64,000 nucleotides of DNA from Bullera alba (lineage: Eukaryota > Basidiomycota > Tremellomycetes > Tremellales > Bulleraceae): NCBI GenBank assembly GCA_001600095.1, contig BCIX01000007.1:310001-374000 (forward strand). The letters run 5' to 3'. A program made the translations under genes and the position numbers. Shown here one piece after another: positions 21,196 to 32,248 of this stretch. The notes under the pieces are model-generated. The model made no database searches. It worked only from the letters and a program-made list of their open reading frames with translations, and was not told the origin of the DNA. How positions within the stretch are numbered: the stretch's first letter is position 1; every line of letters begins with the position of its first letter.

Positions 21196-23211
21196 CTAAT
21201 GACTGTCTGGTTTCGATACAATTGGCTTGAAAAAAGCCTGGATGCCCTTTGTCTGGCCGGGTTTTGCCGCTTCTTGCTTCTTCCTTGGGCTGGAACCCGC
21301 CGCCAGTATCCCCATACTATCAACCAGTAGCTCGAACTCATCCTGGATCAACATCAATGCTTTAATCACGACTGCACCAGTAGAGGCTTCTCTGCTCACC
21401 TTTTTGATTATCCCACCTGTTGCTTCAGTGTGCCCTCGAGCAAAATCGCCTCCCACCCTTTCTGAGAATCCGGGTATCTTGCTGGCGTACTCTTGTAATA
21501 AGGCAATAAGATTTGCTAGAAGTGGTGAGCTACATTGATGGCACATGCACTTACGACGTTCTCCCTCGGGCAGACTCCGCAGATTTGCGGCGATCCGGCA
21601 AGAGAAAGACACTTTCTCGGGATCTGGGTTGAAACCCGTGTTGGCGCACTGGACAGGAGTCAGCGAGTACATTCCTCTGCTATGTAGCTGTCTGACTTGC
21701 CATGACCATGAGCAACTTCGTGCTCTTTTTGCCTAAAGTGCCCGCCCATCTGGTTGCAATGACAGGGTGGACTGACGCATTGTCAGATGGCACGGCGGGT
21801 CTGCGCGGTGATGACTGTACCTTGGTATCCGGTATGAATCCTAATCAAAGCCACTCGACCATCAGAAGAGAATCGGGGGGCTAGGCATTCTGTCAGCTCC
21901 AATAGTGAGGGGGTGAGTGTATAGGGCTGAGCTCGTGGAGCGGGATCCTGCGTAGTAAAGACTCACGAGTCCGTGCCCATTTCTCCGTCTCATCTCGGAC
22001 ATCCAGCTTGCACAGTTTGAGATAAGCATGAGCCGCTACATAGCTCGGGTCGTCGGCTTCAAGCATGATCTAGTGGCCTTGTCAGCCGACCAGCACCCGC
22101 AGGAGATGCTGTGACTCGCTTGCCATGCCTTGGGGACTGTGACGGATCAGCAGTGACTCGGCATGTTCTGACATGCGACCTACTCACCATTGTACTCGGC
22201 AGTGCGTCTAGGCGCATTGATACCGGCCACAGCATCTGCAACTGTCTTGGAACCGCAGCTATGATACAGTCAGCCAGCTGAGGCAGACTAGACACTTCAT
22301 ACCTCTTTAATGTCCGTCCAAGCTCAGATGGCCAAGGAGCTGATCCCCATTTGACAGTGTTGCCGAGATCTGAGTAGTATCGATTAGCGTCGATTGCCAG
22401 AGAGGCAAGCCAAGCCAAATCCTACCGCCGATCACTCCGACTATAGCTCGCCAGCTCTCCTTCTTCTCGACTTCCGGGTGCAGGTCCTTCAGCAGAAGAT
22501 ATGTCAATAAAGCTGCCGTGGCGATTGGCTGGGTGTGACAAGCGGTCAATACGAGCGAGTTCTCTGGCCACTATAAGTGTCTCAGCAGCTTTCCAGTGCG
22601 GCATCAAGAGATGCTCAACTCAACCACTGACCTCTGTCGACATGTGATGGTCTATTATGAGTGTACACCCAGGAGCCAGTCCCGTCACAATCGGGTCACC
22701 GGGTCGACTGCCTTGATCGAGAACGATGACCCTTTGGACGCCGAAAGCGGACATTTTTCTCCGCTCGTCTTCGGTATGAACATTGGTCCCCTTGGCTAGG
22801 TGGTGGACATGTATCAATTCTTCTGGAAGACCCATGTGCTGAAGTGTGCGGTACATGATGCTCCCAGCTACAAGACGGGAGCTCAGCGAAGCTGTGACAC
22901 GAGGTATCTGAACCCACCGGAAAGGCCATCGGCATCCTTGTCTGGCACTATCAAGACGCTCAATTTGCCTTCCACACTAGGGATTTTGGCTCAGTATATG
23001 GCATTGATATGATCAGCATGCACCAGACGTACATTTCGTGTATGAACCGTCTGGCCTCTGCCATCGCAGTCCTCGGTGCAGGCCATTCTGACCAAGCCTC
23101 GCCGAACTCTTGCTTCACTCCGCCGTCTTCGGATGATAATCGACGGCGCTTCTTGGGCCGAGATGATGGGCTTGTTGGCTCCGCAGTCTGTGGAGGGCCA
23201 AGAGGATTCAT
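21196..23211 (-). CDS. DHH/DHHA1-family phosphoesterase with C-terminal PIP-like motif
   Basis: RecJ-like phosphoesterase of unknown substrate, of a type found in filamentous fungi and basidiomycetes. The N terminus is a short basic region (RPKKRRRLSS, a likely nuclear signal). Then come the metal-binding motif VPDKDADGLSAG (split by the intron near 22900) and the DHH motif IIDHHMSTE. Further on are GVIGDLGNTVKWG and the DHHA1-like GGDFARGHTEATGG. The last ~15 residues contain TKGIQAFFKP, close to a PCNA-interacting peptide. About nine exons. The start at 23211 is the first ATG before the basic region. It flanks the repeat island. Nuclease activity is inferred from the family, not shown. Confidence 0.8.
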
Positions 23212-23539
23212 TGCGTGCGTTTGCAAGAGTAAGTTACCGTATTGTGAACGTCAACAGACAACAACATAGGCTACAGGCTACCCGATGCATCGATACAAAT
23301 GTCAGACATCACACTAACCGGACGAATTGGTGACGTCACTTCAAAACACACCACCTACACTTGTACTCGTACTCTAGTCTACTCTACATCCAGCGGGTAC
23401 CGTAGTCAACTAGTGGCTACTTCTAGGTCTGTATACTGTCCTGCACCATCATAAGTGAGTGCAGTCGCGCCGCACTCAAGCTCTAAGGAATATCTATATC
23501 TTGGGTGCCAGCAGCACGAGCCTTCCATGGGCTAGCTGG
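23212..23539. promoter_or_regulatory. Promoter region of DHH gene / 3' of acyl-CoA dehydrogenase
   Basis: 328 bp with no gene. Both flanking genes run on the minus strand. No convincing factor site was seen. Confidence 0.35.
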
Positions 23540-25416
23540 CTAGGCCGGGTAAAGATCCTTCAGCTGCCGCGAAATGATCATGCGCTGAATCTGAGAAGTT
23601 CCCTCGTCTTGGACCAAATTAGCAAAGCCTCGCCAGGTGACATGATGTTCCACTCACAGAGCTCAAATATCTTAGCGTCCCTGTACAGCTTCTCCATAGG
23701 CATTTCCGTGTTGAAACCGATTCCGCCGAAGACTGTGAGAAGCATGCTTGTCAGTCTTTGAACGGTCTCGAGCGAAGCAGCTCTCACTTTGCAGGCCCGT
23801 GTTGGCGTTATCGACTGCAGCTTTGCTAGCGACTGTCTTGGCGATCGACGCATAGAAGGCTGGAATAGTCAGTCGTATCACCAATCACATACTCACTGTT
23901 CCTCTGACCGGCATCTTTTGCCCAGGCCGATCTCCAGACCAACGATCGAGCCGATTCAGTCGCAATAGCCATGTCTGCAAGCATGAACGCGACGGCCTGA
24001 TGCTCGATGATGGGTTTACCCATAGTCTTCCTGGTTTGCGCGTATTTGGTAGCTTCCTCTAAAGCTCGCTGTGACAACCCCACGGCCGCAGAGGCGATGA
24101 GCGGTCGAGTTATGTCGAAAGCCTTCATTGCGACTGGACGATCATCAGTCAGGAACCTCTCGTCGTTCCTCACTCTTGAAACCATCCCCAGGGCTGCCCA
24201 ACACGTTCTCCGGTGGGACTTCGACGTCTTCGAAGGAAATCATGCGAGTGTCGGAGGCGCGTTGACCCATATTGACTTCTTTCTTGCCCCTTACAATGCC
24301 GACAGAGTCTCCGTCAACAACAAACCCTGTCATGCCTTTGTGGACAGGGACAGAGGTATCAGTGATGGCGAGTACGAACTATATTGTAGACGTCCGTCAG
24401 CGAGATGCGAGATACGCGTGAGCGTCTGACCCACAAACCAGTTTGCGTGGCCTCCATTGGTGCTGCGGGACGATTTAGCTTATCTCATACCCCCGTCCAA
24501 CCGTTTGACTTACATCCTAGATCAAAGATCAGTCTCGTGGATGCGCAAATGTGTCAATCGTCACTCACCACATTTTGGAGCCGTTTAGCACCCATTTGTC
24601 TCCCTTCTTCTCCGCTCGGGTGCGGATTCCTGCCACATCGGAACCAGCAGACGGCTCGGTCTAAGTAGAACATTTAGTGCTCGCTAACGCAACGTGACGA
24701 GTACCCACAACGCAGTATGATGCCATGAGAGGTTCTTCAGTCATCCTCCCCAGATACTTCTTCTTGATAAAATCCGAGGCTGCTACTATCAGGGGGGCCT
24801 CGGCCAAACCATTGGCTTCGAGAGATGAGCTTGCGATACAGGGTTACTTCTGATGACACACCTTCCATGGCTGTCTGGATTCCTGTGCAGCCATACGCCA
24901 ATGACTCGGATATCAAGGCACAATCTACTAATCCCAATTCGGGTCCGCCGTACTGACGCGTTTGTGAGCTCAATCGTGCCTTCCAGGCTGCTGAACGCGA
25001 CATACTGCCGAGGGGATATGCGTGTTGAGCAGTCCCAAGCTGTGAGCCTCTTTCAGGATCGGCCAAGGGTATTCCTACGTATCCCATCAGGAGAGTTACC
25101 GTTAGGGCGGAAGAGAGACTTGCCATAGTTCGGTCATAATGCGAGGCCGCAGGAATGATCGTATCGCGCGTAAAACGATCGGCCAAGTCTGTATGTGTTT
25201 CAGCCACAGTCGTTGGTTCCCCCAGGGAGGCCTATACCTTTGATTTCGCGTTGATCATCTGTCAAGGCAAAAGAAACACCTGGCACACGTCAGAGATCGG
25301 CACATGTCTACCGACCCACCGTTGCCCTCGATCGAAGTGACGGTCGCGAATCTTCGGCTTCCCGTCAGGACTGCGCGTCCCAAAGTACCACAACTGAGCA
25401 GCTTGCCGAGGGCCAT
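23540..25416 (-). CDS. Medium-chain acyl-CoA dehydrogenase, mitochondrial
   Basis: FAD enzyme for the first step of beta-oxidation. It closely follows animal ACADM in order: [134 protein letters not shown]. The catalytic Glu lies in YEGTSQIQR, whose Tyr codon is split by the last intron. The N terminus ([20 protein letters not shown]) is a mitochondrial presequence. About eleven exons. One intron, 25075-25123, has a GC donor (GCAAGT), needed to read TM-EYPWP. Divergent from POL3. Confidence 0.9.
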
Positions 25417-25810
25417 TGCAGTGTCTGTGATGGGCTTTCGAACGTGCAGATCGAGCGTGACTTAGTCTATTGATTCTGAAAAATCGTGCTGAGATGGCGC
25501 TGAACAGTCGATCGGGAGTGGATGTAGAATTGTACAGTAGACTGACTGTTGTACGATTTGAAACGATCACCCCGCAACTGACAACCGGCTACTGGAAACA
25601 CTCGCGCTAACCGGTTTGGCCATTTGCGCGCGCGAGCCTAACGACAAGGCGCCTAGTGGAGTAGTGGCCTATGAGCACGCGCCAGAGTGGAGGTTCCCTT
25701 GACGCGCCAGATTCAATTCCACGCAACTTTCATGTCCTGCTCCCAATCAGCTCCTCGCCCAGTCTGCAGCCTGTACCAACTCAACGAAGAGCGTCAATTG
25801 ACAAGACAGT
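25417..25810. promoter_or_regulatory. Divergent promoter, acyl-CoA dehydrogenase / POL3
   Basis: 394 bp. The POL3-proximal half holds two direct repeats of ACGCGCCAGA (25677-25686 and 25702-25711), 25 bp apart, and an alternating CG run near 25627. ACGCG cores resemble MCB elements bound by MBF at G1/S in fungi; the regulation is inferred. Confidence 0.5.
25677..25711 (+). promoter_or_regulatory. Paired ACGCGCCAGA sites upstream of POL3
   Basis: Two identical 10-bp direct repeats, 25 bp apart start to start, about 100-135 bp before the POL3 start. The ACGCG core is MCB-like. Confidence 0.5.
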
Positions 25811-28800
25811 ATGGCAGCGCTAGAACCCTCCTCCAAGAAGCGTAAACTGGATGTTGCGCAGAAGAACCAGCTAGCAAAGCAAGAGAGCTTTACGGAGGTG
25901 TTGCGCCAATTGGAAGCAGAAGAGGATGCTTCGGGAGGTGAGACCCCAAGCCATACTCCTACATGTGTACTGATGTTTGCCTTCAGACTCTATCGAGACA
26001 TCAGCAGCATGGCCTCGACCACCTGTACCGGCCATGGACCCCGCACGTGACTCGATAAGTAGGTCTGAGGCGGCCGACTTTAGCTGACAAATCCAGTTTT
26101 TCAGCAAATTGAGATAGAGGAGACCATTGAGGCTAGAGAGGGTCCCACTCTTAGGCTCTTCGGTGTGAATCAGTCGGGCAACTCAGTACTGGCCCATGTG
26201 CACGGATTTCGCCCTTACTTCTACGTCGCCGCTCCCAACGGTTTCCTCAACAAGGATCTTGAACCGCTGAAAGACACCATCAACGTCAGTGTCATATGAT
26301 GCTTACTCAGGGTCAGTACAAGGGCAACGCTGAATGCCTTGATAGCAACTGGTCACATCTCCCGTACCTCCTGTCATTCAATGCGCCATATTCAACCGAA
26401 AATCACTTTGGGGCTACCGCGGAGACGATGCTGTACCTTTCATCAAGATTACTTGCGCAGACCCTAAGGCGCTTCCAAGGGTGAAAGATGAGTCTTTTCT
26501 ATCTATCGCGGTTGTATTTCTCGAACTAATCTTCACCTCCACGTGCCTTCGAGCGAGGGCAGATCGAATTCAACGGCTTGTTCCCGCCAGAATTGGTGAC
26601 CTATGAAAGCAACATCGCATACACTCTCCGCTTTATGATTGACACAAAGGTGGTCGGCATGAACTGGGTGGAGGTTAAAGGCGGACGGTACACCCACCTT
26701 CGTGGTCCTGACAAGAAATCGCTGTGCCAGATCGAGATTGCCTGCAAGTAAGCAAACGCATCCAGCATGCTCTGACCGCTTTTAGCTACAAAGACCTGAT
26801 TTCACATGCTCCGGAAGGCGACTACCTGAAGATCGCTCCTCTTCGAATTCTGAGCTTCGATATAGAGTGCGCGGGAAGGAAAGGCATCTTTCCAGAGGCC
26901 AATGTGGATCCAGTAATTCAAATAGCTGCGATGGTCACACGTCAAGGTGAGTTGATCGCACGGCCAGCGCTAATACCAGGGGAACCTCGGCCGTTCGTTC
27001 GAAACGTGTTCACGTTAAACACCTGTGCACATATTGTGGGCTCGCAAGTTCTCGAGTTCAAGGATGAACGCAAGCTTCTGCTTGAATGGAGACAGTTTGT
27101 TGAGAAAGTCGACCCGGATATGATCATCGGCTACAACATTTCCAATTTCGATTTGCCATACCTCTTGGATCGAGCAAAGGCTCTCAAAATACCCGAGTTC
27201 GCGTTTCTGGGACGCTTGAAAGGTAGGCACCTTTCTCGAATGATGAATGTCGACCTTGAGCTTACTTCCGCTCCTTAGGGATCAAGACCGAAGTGAAGGA
27301 CACACACTTTTCCTCAAAAGCTTACGGTCAGAGAGATTCCAAAGCTGTCAACATGGAAGGCCGGCTACAGCTTGATATGCTGCAAGTCATGCAGCGGGAC
27401 TACAAACTCAGGAGTTACACTCTCAATGCGGTCTGTGCGCATTTCCTTGGCGAGCAGAAGGAGGACGTACACCACTCGATCATCACCGAACTCCAGAACG
27501 GTACCGCAGATTCAAGAAGGCGTCTTGCTGTCTATTGTCTTAAGGTGAGTGTTGTATGCTTGGGCGCCTGAATCCCGCTGATATCGCTCAGGATGCCTAC
27601 CTACCTCAGCGCTTGTTAGACAAGCTCATGTCGTTCGTCAACTATACGGAAATGGCCCGTGTCACAGGTGTACCGTTCAACTACCTACTTTCACGCGGTC
27701 AACAAATCAAAGTCATTTCGCAGCTCTACAGAAGTGCGGGTGAGGCAGGCTACATCATCCCCGCCATGAAAAGCGAAGGCTCGGACGAGCAGTACGAAGG
27801 CGCTACGGTCATCGAGCCAACAAAGGGCTACTACGACGTGCCCATTGCCACCCTGGATTTCGCTTCTTTGTATCCGTCAATCATGATGGCACACAATCTT
27901 TGCTACACTACCTTACTGGACAAACAAACGATAGAACGAATGAATCTGGTGGAGGGCGAGGATTACGTCCACACTCCCAACAACGGTAAGCACAATGTCG
28001 TCGAGCAAGATCACTGATTGAACCAGATTACTTCGCAACTACCAAGCGGCGCAAGGGCCTACTACCGTTCGTGCTCGAGAATCTTCTGTCCGCACGAAAG
28101 CGTGCCAAGCAGGACCTCAAGGTGGAGAAAGATCCGTTCAAGCGTGCGGTTCTGGACGGAAGGCAATTGGCCCTGAAGGTATATCCTCTACCGCGATTCA
28201 CACACTGATAGTGCAGATCAGTGCCAATTCCGTATACGGATTCACGGGTGCGACAGTCGGCAAACTCCCTTGTCTCGCCATCTCATCTAGTACAACAGCG
28301 TACGGCCGACAGATGATCGAGTTCACCAAGCAAGAAGTCGAGACGGAGTACTGTATGAAGAACGGGTACGATCACGACGCCAAGGTCATCTATGGTGACA
28401 CCGACTCAGTCATGGTGAAGTTTGGTTGTCCGGATCTGCAGACAGCGATGCGCTTAGGTAAGGCTAAAGGCTGGCGATTTCGATCCGGAGGATGCTAATC
28501 ATGGGCTAGGCGCTGAAGCAGCGGATTTGGTGTCCTCGAAATTCATCAAACCGATCAAGCTGGAATTCGAGAAGGTCTACTTCCCGTATCTGCTGATCAG
28601 CAAGAAGCGGTACGCCGGATTGTACTGGACCAAGGCCGACAAGTATGATAAGATGGACACGAAGGGTATCGAGGTGAGTTTGTCGATCGTCCCGTCGCTG
28701 ACGACAGACCGTCCGTCGTGACAACTGCAGAATGGTTTCAACTGTGATAGAGACTTGCTTGTTCAAAATGCTCATTGATCGCGACGTCAAAGGAGCTGAG

Positions 28801-29948
28801 GAGTCAGTTCTACATTTCCTTCGTCGAGCTGTTGAGTCTCTGCTTATCCGTTCAACTTGCAGCTACGTCAAGCAGACCATTGCCGATCTTTTGCAAAATC
28901 GGATCGACATATCCCAACTGGTCATCACCAAAGCTCTGGCGAAAGCAGGTGTGTGCATCGCGATCCGAACCCGCGTAGGGCCGTGCGATGTTCCCAGTTG
29001 ACCTTCAATAGACTATGCGGCGAAGCAAGCTCATGTGGAATTGGCCGAGCGCATGCGCAAAAGAGACGCTGGTCAGTGAAAAGGTGCCGATAGCGGTTTG
29101 ACAAGCTGATTTGTTCTCGGAAAGGTTCTGCGCCTGCCCTGGGTGACCGAGTCGCCTACGTGATTATCAAGGGCATCAAGGGTATGTTGCAATCAAATAA
29201 TTGAAACTAAGAGTTGGCAGGTGCGGCCGCATACGAAAAGTCGGAGGATCCACTCTACGTTCTTGAGCACAATGTACCCATCGATACCCGATATTACCTG
29301 GAGAATCAATTGTCCAAACCCCTGATGCGGATATTCGAACCTATCCTCGGCGAGCGAGCTGGTAGCTTGTGTGAGTTCTTGCAATACCTTGTCCTTGACC
29401 GCGACTTGACGCTGAATCTGCATGGATAGTGGCAGGAGACCACACAAGAACAATTCAGATTGCCACGCCAACCATTGGAGGTTTGATGAAGTTTGCCGTG
29501 AAGACCATAACGTGCATGGGGTGCAAGACCCCTCTCCGAGGCAACAAGGGTGAGTTAAATCCCTAGCGCCAAGTATTCGCTAACGTTGCGTAGCGGCTGC
29601 TGTATGCGAGAACTGTCGTCCCAAGCTGCCAGAGCTTTACCAAAAGCAGGCGAGTTACAATCGGACCTACACTATACCCAAGCCGTACTGACACGAAGCA
29701 GGTGGTTCAAACTTCGGCGTTGCAGCTCGACTTCGCCCGATTGTGGACCCAGTGCCAACGATGTCAAGGATCTCTACATCAGGTAAAGTGGACCATGTGT
29801 ATCAATCCATAATGCTGACATTATCCGACAGGACGTCATCTGCACATCAGCAGACTGCCCGGCATACTACCTTCGAACTCAGACGCAGCAGAGAGTGGCC
29901 GCATCAGTCGCTTTACTCGATCGCTTCCATCAGGAGCAAACCTGGTGA
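25811..29948 (+). CDS. POL3: DNA polymerase delta catalytic subunit
   Basis: Lagging-strand replicase with proofreading. Family-B landmarks in order: [17 protein letters not shown]; exonuclease motifs [23 protein letters not shown] and the [12 protein letters not shown] site split by an intron; polymerase motifs [27 protein letters not shown] and YGDTDSVMV. The C-terminal CysA zinc and CysB Fe-S motifs (CMGCKTPL...[12 protein letters not shown]...CTSADC) are complete. A basic N-terminal KKRKLD suits nuclear import. Around fifteen exons. The intron at about 26286-26349 joins DTIN to QLVTSP. The intron at 29650-29701 has a GC donor. The junction near 26481-26553 is odd: no AG precedes the conserved AFERG codons. 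Confidence 0.95.
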
Positions 29949-30052
29949 TTGCACGTGACACATGGTCGATTAGCGGGCCAGTAGCGAACTCCTTCAGTGA
30001 TGTTTTCTTGTAACATAGACTATGAACATGCATGATCCCATCGCTTGTACGT

Positions 30053-31907
30053 CTAGAATACTACGGGCGCAGGCGAGAAATCGCTTCGTCCAAACCGGAC
30101 CCAGCCCGTGTTGCCAGAATCATTCACAGCTACAACAAGAGCGCGGTCTCCGTTTCTTAAGGCTCCCATTGAACCGTTTCGAGGGGTGGGTGTTGAAGAG
30201 CCCGGGTCGAACAATGCCCAGAGACGTCCGAACAATGATGACTTCTCGGGTTCGTCTTTTGAGCCAGAAGGTCGTGTCCTAGGCGGCTGCTTTTGGTACT
30301 GAGGACCCAGCTTCTTGGTCGGACCCTTTGGCTCGTCGGGTAGTTGCTCAAATACTGACTCGAGCTGATGCACCGTTGGTAACGGGACATCTCGTGCACT
30401 GCGTCCCGATCAGATCCTACGGAAGCAGGGTTTGTTTGCAAAACTCACTTGATCACTGCCACAAAGTACTCGGGTGGCTGCTGAGAGATCCCAGTAGCGC
30501 TGCCTCGGTCCCATTTCGACTTTGACCAGACTGTTGCGGGTTTCCAGACGTGCCAGAAGGGCAAGTACGGGTTCTCCACCTCCTCCGAGTCACTGCTGGC
30601 AACGGGTCTTGGCAGTGGCTGTGAATGCGAGCTGGGAACAATTCGCAGCTTGGCAAGGAGAGAAGCTGCGCCGTGTCAATAGGTGTGCTGTTTGGTCGAC
30701 CTTGTCACTCACCATACGTCGATCCGTGCCAGCTATCGTATATCACGCTACTGGGAGATCGATCGTTGACGTGCATCACGCCCGCCAATACGCGGCGTAG
30801 AGGCCGTAATGTATTGGTGACGAATGCTGCCGCAAAGGACACTAGCTGAGTGGTCCAACTGGGAATGCTGAGCCACCATGTCCTGAAGGGCGGCAATTGA
30901 TTCGCCGTAAGGTCTGCCTTGCCAGGTCCGTTGAATTGCGGTGATGTTGTTGCCAGAAAGTGATCCGGAATGAAACGCCGAGACCGATGCACCGTATATC
31001 CCAATCTTTTAAGATAGGCGTACGCCTACGAATGCGTAATATAAGTCGTAGATTACGATGTCAAGGGATAAGAAAGCCTGGCTCACCTGGTAACGTTCCC
31101 AAGTCAAACCATCTCTTCCAATATACACAGCGAATCCCTCCGAGACACTCATCTCGATACCGCCCTTGACCCCGTGCTCCGCATCATCCCATTCTCCCAT
31201 CAAAAAACCCGGTTCATCTGCGTTCTCCTGTTCAAGATACGGGACGGACCAAATCTGCAAAGATCCCCTCTCCAATAGGTAAAGAGCCTCTTCAGGGAGG
31301 AGCTCCATCTGCGTCTTGGCCTTGCCTTTCTTGTCCACTCTTCGGATGGAGATGCCCATTGAATCCATCAAATGGCCCCGGGATACGAGGACACGAGGGT
31401 AGATTGACCCAGGGCAAACGACGGCGTGCGACATCGCTTTGCTGTTCAACTCAGCACTGATCTCGTGAAAGACGTCTTCGCGCAACCTGGACGACTCACC
31501 TGCTCCCACCACGAGTGCCCTGCATAGCGCCAAACAGAGCTTCCCGACTCCGATGAAGCACCATCTCCTGCAGGCGAGCGGTTTCTTGCAATGGTTCGAA
31601 ATCCTTCTCTCCTCTTTTGGGGATAACGATTTTAGAACGCGAAGATGAAGGATCGTCCGGGACCCTCTGCACCATGCTTTTGAGAACGTCAGTAGATGCC
31701 TACTACTTGCAGCATTTGACATGCGACCTACTCCGCAAACCCCTGCAGCTGGTCCAAGTTCAGCCGCTCATCCTCTTCGTCCTCCTCGTTGACGTCTTGT
31801 GATGTGGCCACATTCGGTAGTGATATTCTGTTATTGGAGTCGGATTGTACTTGTGTCTCGCCAGTACTGGCTCTGTCAGCCGGTTTACTCGGTCCTGCCT
31901 CTGCCAT
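30053..31907 (-). CDS. SEN54: tRNA-splicing endonuclease subunit SEN54
   Basis: Structural subunit of the tetrameric endonuclease that removes introns from pre-tRNA. The N-terminal domain has the family string LLPEEALYLLERGSLQIW, then GLTWERYQ joined by splicing to AYAYLKRLGYTVHRS. The C-terminal part includes a basic stretch and ends GWVRFGRSDFSPAPVVF. No catalytic His/Tyr/Lys triad is expected for this subunit. About five exons. I chose the ATG at 31907 (MAEAGPSKPADRAS); upstream in-frame Met codons exist but would add a hydrophobic leader unlike a nuclear protein. Convergent with POL3, 104 bp apart. Confidence 0.85.
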
Positions 31908-32248
31908 TGTGTTGAGTGGTGTGGTCGTACTGAGAAGCATGAAGCAAGGTTGAAGCAAGGTCATCTTCAATACAGCAAATCTCAAGCAAATCTACTCGCT
32001 GCGAGGACTGCCGATTTCGAAGCTGATTGGCGATCCGGGACGAATTGGTTACAAATCAACTCTAATGAAAAGAAGAGCTTACTAACAAGCTGTTTGCATT
32101 TTTTGTAACCGCTCCAAGCCGATTATTGGATTACTTATAAGACTACCGTCTACCATCAATATAGGAACTCTATGGTTCTGAATATGGAGTAGTTGAAGCT
32201 ATCAAAGATGGACTCGAGCCCTCGCCCTTAAGGAAGAGTGTGAGAACA
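31908..32248. other. Intergenic, SEN54 promoter / FCHo 3' end
   Basis: 341 bp, AT-rich in its right half; no gene seen. Both neighbours are on the minus strand. Confidence 0.35.
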
